A stretch of DNA of 64,000 bases from Pelomonas dachongensis (GTDB taxonomy: Bacteria > Pseudomonadota > Gammaproteobacteria > Burkholderiales > Burkholderiaceae_C). Each line of letters begins with the position of its first letter. Positions within the stretch are counted from its first letter, which is position 1. The stretch covers positions 1 to 64,000 of the forward strand of contig NZ_JBIGHY010000010.1 in the NCBI RefSeq assembly GCF_043555865.1, in the 5' to 3' direction. The position numbers and the translations under genes were made by a program. The notes beneath the pieces were generated by a model. The model saw only the letters and a program-made list of their open reading frames with translations, did not search any database and was not told the DNA's origin. Positions 1-10,685 of the stretch are shown piece by piece.

Positions 1-240
1 GTGGCCGTCGTTTGCCAGAGGCTGGTCGGCTGGTCGGAACGGCTGCTTCCGGGTACCAGGGCAGGTCGAGCCTCCCGGTCAGCTCGCCGATTTAGACGCA
101 GCGCCGCGAATGGCAGCGTTGTGCCCAAAGCCGAAATTGGTCGGGTGGCAGCAGGAGGCTGGTTGCGGTCTCTCGTCGCCAGCTCGTCGTGCGGCAGCTA
201 TGGACCGTGAAGCGGTCGTCTGGCCAAGCTACGGGCAGCA
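1..240. other. Non-coding flank with degenerate hairpins
   Basis: I see no credible gene here. The plus frame open from base 1 has low-complexity Arg/Ser/Gly-rich content and no family resemblance. The minus strand reads on from the HEPN-like gene and its attC site. A short stem (GACCG, loop CTTCA, CGGTC) lies at 203-217. An 11-base piece of this stretch, GTGAAGCGGTC at 207-217, recurs at 7929-7939, also just 3' of a minus-strand gene. Confidence 0.4.
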
Positions 241-296
241 GCTCAACGCCGAAGTTCAGCGGGCAGCGAAGCGTCCGCTGCAATGACCGGTTGGGC
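241..296 (-). repeat. attC recombination site (integron cassette)
   Basis: Read on the minus strand, the site starts with GCCCAAC (296-290, fits the R'' box RYYYAAC) and ends with GTTGAGC (247-241, fits the R' box GTTRRRY). The two boxes pair at six of seven positions. Inside them CAGCGG and CCGCTG form the inner stem around a short terminal segment, with an extra base on one arm as in known attC sites. At 56 bp it has normal attC size. The stop codon of the upstream ORF lies inside the R' box, which is common for gene cassettes. No integrase gene is in the window. Confidence 0.65.
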
Positions 297-758
297 CTCA
301 ACGATGGGAAGCCATGCGTCATGCTCTTCTAACCAGTCATGGACTATTAGGAGTTGTTCGAGATCGAAAGCCGGTTGGCTAAGCTGCTTGAATTCGAACC
401 GGTCCGACATGGACGGGGCCATTGACCTAAAGATGACGTTGTTCGCCAGCATCTCGTGCGCGATGTAGTTCCGTTGCTTCACGAACCTCTTGAGTAGTTC
501 GATGTAGTCCGCTCGGAATCCGCGTGAGGCGAGTTCTGACGCTACTTTTCCCAGAGTCCACTTCTCCATTTCCGCGTCGTCAATTCCACACCGCCTGTTC
601 AACAGGTTCTTCAGGCCGAATTCCAAGATCTGCGCTTTGCCCATAAGTAACGCGAAGCATTCGAACGAATTTCGCTCCCCGTAGCTTCCCAAGTTGATCA
701 AGACCTGGCGCTGAAGCTCGGATGGGTCGAGTTGCGGCGGTGCGAGAGGCGCCGTCAT
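243..758 (-). CDS. HEPN-like protein in a gene cassette
   Basis: A 171-residue soluble, mostly helical protein of unknown function. Residues 96-101 read RNYIAH within a KQRNYIAHEML segment, which matches the R-x4-6-H signature of HEPN ribonucleases and HEPN-like proteins of conflict and toxin systems. No other domain is recognised. I chose the ATG at 758 because it starts just after a GTTGGGC core (772-766) and because the longer frame upstream is arginine-rich and not protein-like. No clear Shine-Dalgarno is present. The gene with its 3' attC site has the layout of an integron cassette of about 530 bp. Gene reality is likely; the HEPN assignment rests on one motif. Confidence 0.6.
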   Translation of the reverse strand: MTAPLAPPQLDPSELQRQVLINLGSYGERNSFECFALLMGKAQILEFGLKNLLNRRCGIDDAEMEKWTLGKVASELASRGFRADYIELLKRFVKQRNYIAHEMLANNVIFRSMAPSMSDRFEFKQLSQPAFDLEQLLIVHDWLEEHDAWLPIVEAQPVIAADASLPAELRR

Positions 759-828
759 CTTTGATGCCCAACGTGGAAGGTGACGGCCGAGCGGGCGCTC
801 AGCAACCGAACCGCAAACGCCCTGGCCG

Positions 829-1407
829 TCAGGCTGCGCCCGTGGACCCGAGCAAGCCGGCCAGCTTTCCGACCTCCGGCTCGATCTCATCACGAGTGGC
901 ATAAAGCGGTGCGGCCGACGCCATCCCGGAGATTTTCATAAGGTAGACCATGCCGCCGAAGACGAGCCCAAAGAGTAGCCCGCCTATCGCGCCACCTATG
1001 CCGCCTTGCACCAAGCCATACAGGGCTCCTCCGGCTGCAAGAAGGCCCCAGATCCAGCGCCCGATGCTCGTCGCCACCTTCATCTTGTCGCCGGCTTTGA
1101 CGAGTTCTTCCACATCGTTGAACTGTCGACCACTCGCCTGGTTGGCGACGGCATACACGTAGCTCAACCCCTTCGCGTTCGGAAAGGCGTTGCTCACGGC
1201 ATTCTCGGTGTAGGCATAGAGCATGGCGATGCGCTGACCCACTACGACGCCGCGCGCGCACTCGTTGTGGACGATGGCGTTGTTGATCCGGTCAATCTGA
1301 CCGCCATCAGTTCGGATCTCCAAGAAGGAGTACACGCGGCACTCGTTCTCGTTGATGGACTTGCCGGCTTCAATCAGCTCGCCGACGGTGGTAAGGATCT
1401 GTCGCAT
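829..1407 (-). CDS. Small membrane protein, unknown family
   Basis: A 192-residue protein. The first ~120 residues are soluble and contain a repeated Asn/Ile-rich stretch (DRINNAIVHNE). Residues ~125-170 hold two closely spaced hydrophobic glycine-rich segments (LLAAGGALYGLVQGGIGGA and the following GLLFGLVFGGMVYLM), predicted as a membrane hairpin. No family is recognised. The frame is open upstream to 1662, but that part looks non-coding, so I start at the ATG at 1407; there is no convincing ribosome binding site for either choice. It lies 70 bases upstream of the HEPN-like gene on the same strand. Function unknown. Confidence 0.5.
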   Translation of the reverse strand: MRQILTTVGELIEAGKSINENECRVYSFLEIRTDGGQIDRINNAIVHNECARGVVVGQRIAMLYAYTENAVSNAFPNAKGLSYVYAVANQASGRQFNDVEELVKAGDKMKVATSIGRWIWGLLAAGGALYGLVQGGIGGAIGGLLFGLVFGGMVYLMKISGMASAAPLYATRDEIEPEVGKLAGLLGSTGAA

Positions 1408-1669
1408 GGTTTGGCTAGAGGGCGTGTCTTGGGTTGTGTGCGCGTTCTGAGGGATGCGCGCTGCTGTCTGGAAAGCCCAGTGAAGGCTACCCGAGGTAGT
1501 CGCATCAGTAGCTTTCCGCAAAGCCTCGCATGTGCGCTGAGTCACAGTTTCAGTGCCTCCAAGAAGGGTTGGGCTATCGGTTGGGGACCTAATCGGCCTT
1601 GATGAGTCGCTTAGATTTCCCAAGGGAAACAGCCTTCTCGCAAGAAAGGCCGCGACCGGCAACGCAGCG

Positions 1670-2881
1670 TCACTTCATGCTGGGAGCTGACGTATGGCGA
1701 GCCAGCGTCCAGCTGAACGCTTTCCGGGCACCCCCGCGTTGACCCATCAAGGCCAAAAGCCCCGCGCTCAGCAGCGCGAGTGGAGCGGGCTCGGGCAGCT
1801 CGTTGGCGACGCCCATCGGAGTCAGGACGAAGACCGCCCAGCCGCCCACGTTGTCCAAACCCGAAGCGAGGATTTGTCCGGCGTCATTGATGTCCAGCGA
1901 CGAACTAAGCACCCATCCGAACTGGTCATCCTCAACCAGCGAGGTGAGATCGTGCTCCACCCCGTCGAACCACACTGAGGCGCGGCTGCGCCCGTTCGAC
2001 GAGCGGGTCGAGCCAACAATCACGCCGTGATTGTTGATATCGACCAGGTTTGCGACTCCCATGTCAGTCATCGAAGTTCCGTCCCACAGGAACGAACCGC
2101 TCGGACGACCTTCTCCATAGTGGATCGCACCAACGACCTGCCCTAGATCGTTCACCCCGGTGGCATGGCTGGCCAGGCCGTCGAGGACACCGAGATCCGT
2201 AGCAACACCGGAGGCGCTCCAGACCATAGCGTGACCCACCACGCATCTAGCTGCCCCAGGCCATTCCATGCACTGATAGGTCGGATCCCCCTGTATCCCG
2301 CTCACGCCCACCGCGATGCCGGTGTCGCTCAGTGCTGCCACGCTGCTTTGCGAGCCGCCCGCGGTTCCGAGCTCAATGACCTGCGATCCTGACCAGATCG
2401 TGGCCCGCCAAGTCGAGCTGTGCCCAGCAACAACCCCTTGGTTGTTGATTGCAGATGCAACGCCGTCAAACACAGTCGCGGCGCCGTTCCGAAGCACCAC
2501 TACTTCATAACCGCTCGTTGACAGCACGTTGACCACGATGTCGCCAGCATCATTGATCGCCACTGCTTGTGCTTGTGAGTACGGGTCGCCGGTGATATTG
2601 GAGAACCGGCCGAGGTTCGTCGCATCGCCGTTTTGCCACAGTGTTGCGGCAGTACTTGGCCCCCTCAAGTCCCTGGTGTATCCGACCACCTGCCCAGCGC
2701 CATTCATCGCGCCGGCGTGAAAGCTGATCGGAGACCACGCGCTTGGCGGCGCGGGCACTGCCGTCGGGTCAGCGACTGCCTTAAGCTGGGTTACCGAGTA
2801 CGTTGGGACAGGAACTGCCCATGCCCCTGCTGCAGACGCGATGAGTGAGAAGCCGGCGGCAAAGCGTGCAAATGGTTTCAT
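1670..2881 (-). CDS. PEP-CTERM exported protein with HAF repeats
   Basis: A 403-residue secreted protein. Residues 1-22 are a signal peptide (MKPFARFAAGFSLIASAAGAWA). The body has at least five HAF-type repeats of the form (I/V)NDxGxIVG: INDAGDIV, INNQGVVAG, VNDLGQVVG, INNHGVIVG, INDAGQILA. Near the C terminus PEP at 363-365 is followed by a hydrophobic segment and basic residues, the PEP-CTERM sorting signal that exosortase recognises. The tail after the basic cluster is about 20 residues, longer than usual. The start at 2881 is supported by GGGAG about eight bases upstream. It probably goes to the surface or matrix through the exosortase system whose polysaccharide locus begins about 29 kb away. 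Confidence 0.85.
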   Translation of the reverse strand: MKPFARFAAGFSLIASAAGAWAVPVPTYSVTQLKAVADPTAVPAPPSAWSPISFHAGAMNGAGQVVGYTRDLRGPSTAATLWQNGDATNLGRFSNITGDPYSQAQAVAINDAGDIVVNVLSTSGYEVVVLRNGAATVFDGVASAINNQGVVAGHSSTWRATIWSGSQVIELGTAGGSQSSVAALSDTGIAVGVSGIQGDPTYQCMEWPGAARCVVGHAMVWSASGVATDLGVLDGLASHATGVNDLGQVVGAIHYGEGRPSGSFLWDGTSMTDMGVANLVDINNHGVIVGSTRSSNGRSRASVWFDGVEHDLTSLVEDDQFGWVLSSSLDINDAGQILASGLDNVGGWAVFVLTPMGVANELPEPAPLALLSAGLLALMGQRGGARKAFSWTLARHTSAPSMK

Positions 2882-3010
2882 TGTTCGTCTCCCTATCTGC
2901 ACAGTGTCTCCCAGCTTGGTGAGCCCGCCGGCCCCCATCCCCCCGTCCACGGGAGAAGCAGCGTATGACACGGGCTCGGGTAAATTTGCGCCCATCTTGC
3001 GAGAACCGTC
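2882..3010. other. Divergent intergenic region
   Basis: This 129-base stretch separates the minus-strand PEP-CTERM gene from the plus-strand secreted protein and must carry both promoters. It has GC-rich runs around 2935-2950. I found no sigma-70 or sigma-54 element at acceptable spacing. Confidence 0.4.
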
Positions 3011-3553
3011 ATGACGCTGAACCAGTCCATTTCTGCTGTTTTTTCCATCGCGCTTCTCTTCAGCGGCCACGCTAGGGCGGTTGATCAAGCTCAAATCGAC
3101 GAGGTGACAGCGGCATACCCGGTCCAGAAGTTGATGACGCTGGAGGACACCAAAAGGCGGTACGCGCTTACTGGGCTGTACAAGAGCAAGGAAGACGAGA
3201 CCCCCGTTATTGCTTTCGCCGAAGTGCACCTCGAGAAGAACGGCGTGTCGGTGGCGTTCCGGCTGAACCTCACATGTGCCCCGACGGACCTTTCGGACCG
3301 CACGCGGCCGCTGCCCCAGCAGGTCATCTCTGTAGGCAACCAGAAGGTGGAGGCCTACTGGGTCTGCAGCAGGGAGCCAAGCGGCGAAATGTCGAACCTG
3401 TTCCTCATTAAGTCGGACGCTGGAAAGACGTTCGTGAATGGCGAGTTCTCGAAGGAAGGCTTGGTGTTCGTCAGGCTCAATGGAACCCTCGTGCCTTTCA
3501 ACGCGAAGGGTTTCAGCCAAGCGCTATCCGCAGGCGGGGGCAAGGCGCTGTAG
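3011..3553 (+). CDS. Secreted protein of unknown function
   Basis: A 180-residue protein with a probable signal peptide (residues 1-23, ending SGHARA) and a soluble mature part of about 157 residues. It has two cysteines (in LTCAPT and YWVCSR) that could form a disulfide in the periplasm. No known domain is recognised. It stands alone on the plus strand, divergent from the PEP-CTERM gene and convergent with the ABC-3C operon. The start at 3011 gives a proper signal peptide; GAGAA upstream is only a weak ribosome binding site. Confidence 0.6.
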   Translation: MTLNQSISAVFSIALLFSGHARAVDQAQIDEVTAAYPVQKLMTLEDTKRRYALTGLYKSKEDETPVIAFAEVHLEKNGVSVAFRLNLTCAPTDLSDRTRPLPQQVISVGNQKVEAYWVCSREPSGEMSNLFLIKSDAGKTFVNGEFSKEGLVFVRLNGTLVPFNAKGFSQALSAGGGKAL

Positions 3554-3598
3554 CTTCCCTACGGAATAAGCTCCGCAGGGCGAGGCTTCTAGGGGGCA

Positions 3599-3631
3599 GC
3601 GGTTTGGCTGCCTGCCTGCACTGCAAACCGC
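3599..3631. terminator. Hairpin between convergent genes
   Basis: An inverted repeat GCGGTTTG (3599-3606) and CAAACCGC (3624-3631) with a 17-base loop lies between the ends of the secreted-protein gene (plus) and the ABC-3C ATPase gene (minus). It could end transcription from both sides, but there is no T-run, so an intrinsic terminator is only a guess. The rest of 3554-3733 shows no gene. Confidence 0.3.
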
Positions 3632-3733
3632 AGGCGCCTAAAAACAAAGTTTCGAACTCGGCGCAGGACAAAGCCTGCCAGGTCCATCCAGGCGATGCGG
3701 GCGGGCCGATGTCGAACTGGGCCTGCTGTAGGG

Positions 3734-6293
<2,560 letters not shown>

Positions 6294-6297
<4 letters not shown>

Positions 6298-7553
6298 TCC
6301 CAGAGTTTCCAGTGAAATTCTTCGTCCTTATTTTCTGGATTCTCGTCGGCCAGCATGTGATATATGCCATTGCGGAATTCAGGCATGGTATTTGCCATGG
6401 CGCAAAAAGGTTCCGTCGAAGCTCTCAGACGTGTCAGGTAGAACCTGAGTGACGCCTTCTTGAGAGCCGCGTCGTCCTGCAGGCCGTCGCAATCCAGAAT
6501 GGCCGCTTCTCGCTCCACAAAATGGTTGCTGCGGTGGTTGTGGAGATAAAGGTCAAGAGAGGGCTTGATGGGAATCTGATCCTTGAGGAGCCCGGAAATC
6601 GTGTCCTGCGCAAACAGGCGGTGCAGGGCCGCGTGCTTGAGATATTTTTCGCCCCCAATCTCGAGGATTTTCCTGGCGAAGAGCATGGGCCTGATTACGT
6701 CGATATCGACTTTTTCTTCCAGCGGCCGAAGATCTCTCAAAGGGAACTCTTGCGGATGCTTCATGCACGAGGAGTTCAGAGCAGTCAGCTTGGCGGTGAA
6801 CGCCTCGTGGGTGATCTTCCAGCCGTTCAGGACGAGTTCGGTGCTGAACATGAAGCCCAGCAAGTCATCCAGGTACTGTTGCTGCAGCGACGGTCGTATG
6901 GCTTTGAGGTAGCGGGTCTTGTAGCTGTCGATGCGCTCAGGCAGGGCGTCTTCGCCCGGGATGATGAGCATGCGTTCCAACACCTCCATCAGCGCCGCGC
7001 GGCTCTCGGGCGCTAGTACCTCCTGCTGTAGTGCCCGCGCCTTCGACGGCTTGCGGGCCGTAGTTTCAGCAGTTTGGACGGCCTCGTACTGCGGCTCGGG
7101 TGGCTCCTCCATTTGCGACCGCGGCGCGCCAGCCCCGTCGGTGCCGATCTCCTGCATGCGCTCAAGCCGCTGAACAGCGGTCAGGATGTTCCAGTCCTTG
7201 AGGCGGCTCTGGGCGCCGAACTCCTGAGTCGTCAGAAGCACCAGGGACTTGTAGCTCCTGCGGTCAAACCGCTCATGCAGCCAGTTCCGGGTCGTGTTCC
7301 AGAAGTTCTGGTGGCTGTCGGTCAGCTTGTCGCTGTAGTGCTTGACCTCGATCTGCGTCTTGCCCGGCACGGTGACATCGCCCATGGCTTCAATCCATAG
7401 GCACTCTCCGGGCATGAGGTAGTGGCACTGTTCTACGGCCACGAGCAACTGGTACTGCAGCGCTACGAAAAGTACAGTTGCATCGACGGGCAGAGCTTGC
7501 GTATCGGTCTGCAGCTGTCTGGACGGAGGTGGCACGGGCGGTGTCGGATGCAA
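6294..7553 (-). CDS. ABC-3C effector with nuclease-like N-terminus
   Basis: A 419-residue protein, first gene of the operon. The N-terminal ~120 residues resemble Cap4/DUF4297-type restriction-endonuclease folds: an ALQYQLLVAVEQ helix, Glu55 and Asp59 (WIEAMGDV), then QIEVK with Glu69 and Lys71, a D-x9-E-x-K arrangement typical of PD-(D/E)xK nucleases. A Glu/Gln/Pro-rich linker follows (about 150-180) and then a helical C-terminal half that in ABC-3C proteins contacts the other subunits. The start is a TTG at 7553, supported by AGGAG eight bases upstream; no ATG lies nearby. Expected action is cleavage of DNA when the ATPase detects an invader, causing defence or cell death. This is inferred from family and motif only. 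Confidence 0.75.
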
Positions 7554-7937
7554 CTCGGAGTCTCCTGTTTCCTCTGTCTCTGGCGGCTGGGCTTATGGAG
7601 CATGCCCGCAGTCACCATCCGGCGCGGCCTGCATAGGTCAGGAAACGGCCAGTGCTGGCATTGATTCTTGACATGTAAACAGACTGTAATTGGAACGCTT
7701 GGGCTGTTGACCACGCTGGCTGCATCAGGTTTTCAGATATGAGCGGCGAGCCCGGTTGCTCTCAAGTGTCTGCTCTTGCTGGCAGCCGTCATTCAGGGGA
7801 AGGCGGCCGAACAGCAGCTCACAGCCTGGACCCGTAGTTCGACCGAGGTCTGCTTCGGGCACTAAGCAGCCGCAGTGGTCGCTTGCGCATTCAGCAGCAA
7901 CTCGCAGCGGCTTCCCACCCGCTTCAAAGTGAAGCGG
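7554..7937. other. Gene-free stretch upstream of ABC-3C operon
   Basis: These 384 bases hold no credible gene. They must include the ABC-3C promoter, but I see no good -35/-10 pair on the minus strand. Around 7800-7937 the DNA is rich in short degenerate inverted repeats similar to those at the left end of the window. It ends in a perfect hairpin (listed separately). Confidence 0.4.
7919..7937 (-). terminator. Hairpin after DUF6933 gene
   Basis: A perfect 8-bp stem, CCGCTTCA (7919-7926) with TGAAGCGG (7930-7937) and a three-base loop, directly follows the stop codon (7938-7940) of the minus-strand DUF6933 gene. Its place suggests a terminator or RNA 3' end; there is no T-run. Confidence 0.4.
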
Positions 7938-8453
7938 TCATCGGCCGATGACCGCCTGCAGTGCCCGGTGCGCAGCGAACGCCGCGAGTGTGGTCTGGTC
8001 GGGGGCACCGTAGTCGATGACCTTCAGTGGCGTCTTGGCCAACCAGAGCGATTGCGCTAGCAGTGTTCGATCCGGGAAGTCGAGCAGCCCGACTTGAAGC
8101 TGAAATGCCAAGTCGTTGAGCGACCCCAGGACGCGACGGTTCGCCGTCTTTCCAACGGTCCAATGTTGCATGGCACCGCGCTCGGCAGTCGCATCGCCCG
8201 CTGGAACGCCGATGGCGGTGAGCATCGGCTCCAGGGCCTCGCAGAGCCGCTGAACGAGGGCTCGACCATCCCGTGCCGGCACCACTACAGGCAGCAAACT
8301 CCGCTCACTGACAGCGAGCACCACCTGGATTCGGCCTACGCGGATCAGATTGGCGTACCAGTCGCCCAGCACGGTATCCGCCGGAGCTGGATCTGAATCA
8401 GGCGTGGCGTTGAGACGATCGAGGAGTTTCTGAGTGCAGCGAAGGACAAACAC
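7938..8453 (-). CDS. DUF6933 domain protein
   Basis: A 171-residue protein. It opens with FVLRCTQKLLDRL, followed at about 30-35 by LGDWYANL and a strand with LLPVVVPARD, the pattern of DUF6933 proteins (small, soluble, function unknown, common in mobile regions). I start at the GTG at 8453, which puts the conserved VLRCTQK at residue 3 as in relatives; the same frame can be opened by a TTG at 8498, and neither has a clear ribosome binding site. The gene stands alone on the minus strand upstream of the ABC-3C operon, with its own 3' hairpin, so it is probably an independent unit rather than a fourth system component. Confidence 0.65.
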   Translation of the reverse strand: MFVLRCTQKLLDRLNATPDSDPAPADTVLGDWYANLIRVGRIQVVLAVSERSLLPVVVPARDGRALVQRLCEALEPMLTAIGVPAGDATAERGAMQHWTVGKTANRRVLGSLNDLAFQLQVGLLDFPDRTLLAQSLWLAKTPLKVIDYGAPDQTTLAAFAAHRALQAVIGR

Positions 8454-8885
8454 GATGCGGAGCCTGGGAGGCAAGCGCCAAGTATCGAGCCTGGCCAATG
8501 TTCGCTATCAGCAGTAGTGCGGTCGTACCTCGCCCGGGACATCGAATGCCCGGTGACGGGCGTCGCCGCCACTCGGGACTTCAACATCGACTGACTCAGA
8601 TCAGCCTGAAAGCGACGCTCGCTCATAGGCGCGCTGCTGAGCCCGTCAGATTCAGCACGTATTGATGAACCTCCCGGCCCGCCGCCGCCTCATCGCGCGT
8701 TCGTCCGCAATCCGCACCATGCGAGCCAGCTCGCTGCAGATGGTGAAGAAGCGCAGGCCAACGTCCTGACGCGCCAGCGGCGCCACTCTGGCGCGGCGGC
8801 GGGTCGGCTGCAAGGCCCCGTCACCACGACCGAGCTCCGTGAGAGAAGCCGGCCGATACGGGCGGCTGCTGATGCCGCTCCCGCT
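8454..8885. other. Gene-free stretch with possible coding remnant
   Basis: No intact gene is seen in these 432 bases. Directly after the alcohol dehydrogenase stop, the same minus-strand frame stays open for 77 codons to a TGA at 8652-8654, and its last third (LRFFTICSELARMVRIADE) looks protein-like. It has no good start codon or ribosome binding site. It may be the decayed 3' end of a gene, or chance in GC-rich DNA. Confidence 0.3.
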
Positions 8886-9959
8886 TCAAGGAGTTATGGC
8901 CACCTTCAGCACGCCGTCGCGCTGGTGGCCGAACAACTCGTAGGCGGCTTCGATGTCGTCGAGCTTGAAGCGGTGCGTCACCATGGCCTCCAGGTTGACG
9001 CGGCGCGCAGCGATGACGGTCATCAGGCGGCGCATGCGCTCCTTGCCGCCGGGGCACAGCGTGGTGACTATCTTGTGGTCGCCCAGGCCGGCCGCGAAGG
9101 CACCGAGCGGTATGGTCAGGTCGCTGGAGTACACGCCCAGGCTGGACAGCGTGCCGCCCGGCCGCAGCACGCGCAGGCAGGCCTCGAAGGTCTTCTGAGT
9201 GCCTAGGGCCTCGATGGCCACGTCCACGCCACGGCCGTCGGTCAGCCGCATGATTTCCTCGATGGGCTCAACCTTGCTGGCGTCGATGACATGGTCGGCA
9301 CCCATCTGTGTGGAGATGTGCAGGCGATTGGCGAGGCGGTCGACACCGATGACCGTCGACGCGCCGCTGAGCTTGGCGCCGGCCGTGGCGCACAGGCCGA
9401 TGGGGCCTTGCGCGAACACGGCTACCGTGTCGCCGATGCGCACGCCCGCATTCTCGGCGCCGCTGAAGCCGGTGGACATGATATCGGGGCACATCAGCAC
9501 CTGCTCGTCGCTCAGCGTGTCGGGCACGGGCGCAAGGTTGACCATGGCGTCGGGAACCAGCACGTACTCCGCCTGACAGCCGTCGATGGTATTGCCGAAG
9601 CGCCAGCCGCCCATGGCCTTAAAGCCGTGCGCGGTGCCTGCGCCGTCCTGCGAGCCACAGCCGCACAGGCAGGCGGTGCTCCAGCCGCTGGGCGTGATGG
9701 CACCGGCAATCACGCGCTGGCCCTCGCGGTAGCCACGCACGCCGGAGCCCAGCTTCTCGATGACGCCCACGGGCTCGTGGCCGATGGTGAGGCCACGCTC
9801 GACGGGGTACTCGCCCTTGAGGATGTGGATGTCGGTGCCGCAGATGGTGGTGGTGGTGACGCGGATCAGCGCGTCCTGCGGACCGACATCGGGGATGCGC
9901 TTGTCTTCGAGCACGATGCGACCGGGCTCGACAAAGACGGCTGCTTTCATCATGGCCAT
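8886..9959 (-). CDS. Zinc-dependent alcohol dehydrogenase
   Basis: A 357-residue medium-chain dehydrogenase of the cytoplasm, resembling secondary-alcohol/isopropanol dehydrogenases that interconvert alcohols and ketones or aldehydes with NAD(P)H. Catalytic zinc ligands are visible as Cys40 (CGTDIH), His61 and Glu62 (GHEPVG); a Rossmann fold follows from about residue 180, with GPIGLCATAGAKLSGA. The start at 9959 is set by a strong GGAGGAATT ribosome binding site seven bases upstream; a second ATG lies six bases later. It appears to be a single-gene unit. The exact substrate cannot be read from the sequence. Confidence 0.9.
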   Translation of the reverse strand: MAMMKAAVFVEPGRIVLEDKRIPDVGPQDALIRVTTTTICGTDIHILKGEYPVERGLTIGHEPVGVIEKLGSGVRGYREGQRVIAGAITPSGWSTACLCGCGSQDGAGTAHGFKAMGGWRFGNTIDGCQAEYVLVPDAMVNLAPVPDTLSDEQVLMCPDIMSTGFSGAENAGVRIGDTVAVFAQGPIGLCATAGAKLSGASTVIGVDRLANRLHISTQMGADHVIDASKVEPIEEIMRLTDGRGVDVAIEALGTQKTFEACLRVLRPGGTLSSLGVYSSDLTIPLGAFAAGLGDHKIVTTLCPGGKERMRRLMTVIAARRVNLEAMVTHRFKLDDIEAAYELFGHQRDGVLKVAITP

Positions 9960-10118
9960 GGCAATTCCTCCAGAGGGCGCTGCGCGCCTGGAAGGGTTCC
10001 ACGGCGTCGGGCCACGTCGAGTCGCCGGTTGACCGGGCACCGAGCGTGGAAGCGCGTTGGCAGGTTAGGCCGCGAAGACGCGCGCCGGTTTGAGCCAGAT
10101 CAGGTTTGCAGCAGGCCG

Positions 10119-10631
10119 TCAGGGGCAGCGCAGGAAAACGCCTTGCACGGTGCACGAGCCCCTGGGGCCGACCAGGCCGGGCCCCACGCGCGTCAGCGTG
10201 GCACCGTCGCTGGTCGTGCAGGTGGCAGCGTTGCAGTGCGTGACGGTGACAGGCGGCGGCTCGGCGCGCGGCAGGTCCAGCGGCGGCAGCGGGCGCGGTT
10301 GCGCGCGCGGCGGCAGCGGCTGCGCGCGGGCTGGGGCGGCGGGCAGCAGCCAAGTGCGCTGAGACGGCGGCGGCGATGTGGTCAACCCGCCCAGGCAGGC
10401 ATCGGCAACGCGCTGGCGCAGCGGCTTGAGCTTCGCGGCCACCTCGTCACGCTGGCGGGCAGGTGCGGACGCGGCACTCTCCACGAGCGCATCCTCGGCC
10501 AGCTCCAGCGCGGCAATCGACGTGCGGCAGGCGGACGACCCGGGCAGGTCTTCCGCCTGCGCTGCTGCGTGCAGTGCCACGCACCACAGCCCGCACAGAC
10601 CCGACACCAGGCACGACGATGCTTTCATCAT
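10119..10631 (-). CDS. Secreted proline-rich protein, unknown
   Basis: A 170-residue protein with a signal peptide (residues 1-26, ending AAAQAEDL). A short helical part with Cys-rich ends follows (SSACRTS and VADACLGG), then a linker of Pro/Ala/Arg repeats (about 95-125), then a small C-terminal module with four cysteines (HCNAATCTT, GSCTVQG, FLRCP) that probably forms disulfides. No family is recognised. It sits between the ABC permease gene and the alcohol dehydrogenase on the same strand, with gaps that suggest its own transcription. A periplasmic or surface location is likely. Confidence 0.55.
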   Translation of the reverse strand: MMKASSCLVSGLCGLWCVALHAAAQAEDLPGSSACRTSIAALELAEDALVESAASAPARQRDEVAAKLKPLRQRVADACLGGLTTSPPPSQRTWLLPAAPARAQPLPPRAQPRPLPPLDLPRAEPPPVTVTHCNAATCTTSDGATLTRVGPGLVGPRGSCTVQGVFLRCP

Positions 10632-10685
10632 GGGTGGATCTTGCGCCGTTTGCCGCGCCAGCGCTTGTAGGCCAGGGCCGGCCGT

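Noticed and set aside
766..828. A second attC site between the HEPN-like gene and the membrane protein gene
   Set aside because: The GTTGGGC core is present, but there is no RYYYAAC partner box at 773-840, so a canonical attC cannot be built.
2899..2913. A TGGGAG-N5-GTGC sequence upstream of the PEP-CTERM gene as a sigma-54 promoter
   Set aside because: It overlaps the ribosome binding site region and would place transcription start only a few bases before the ATG.
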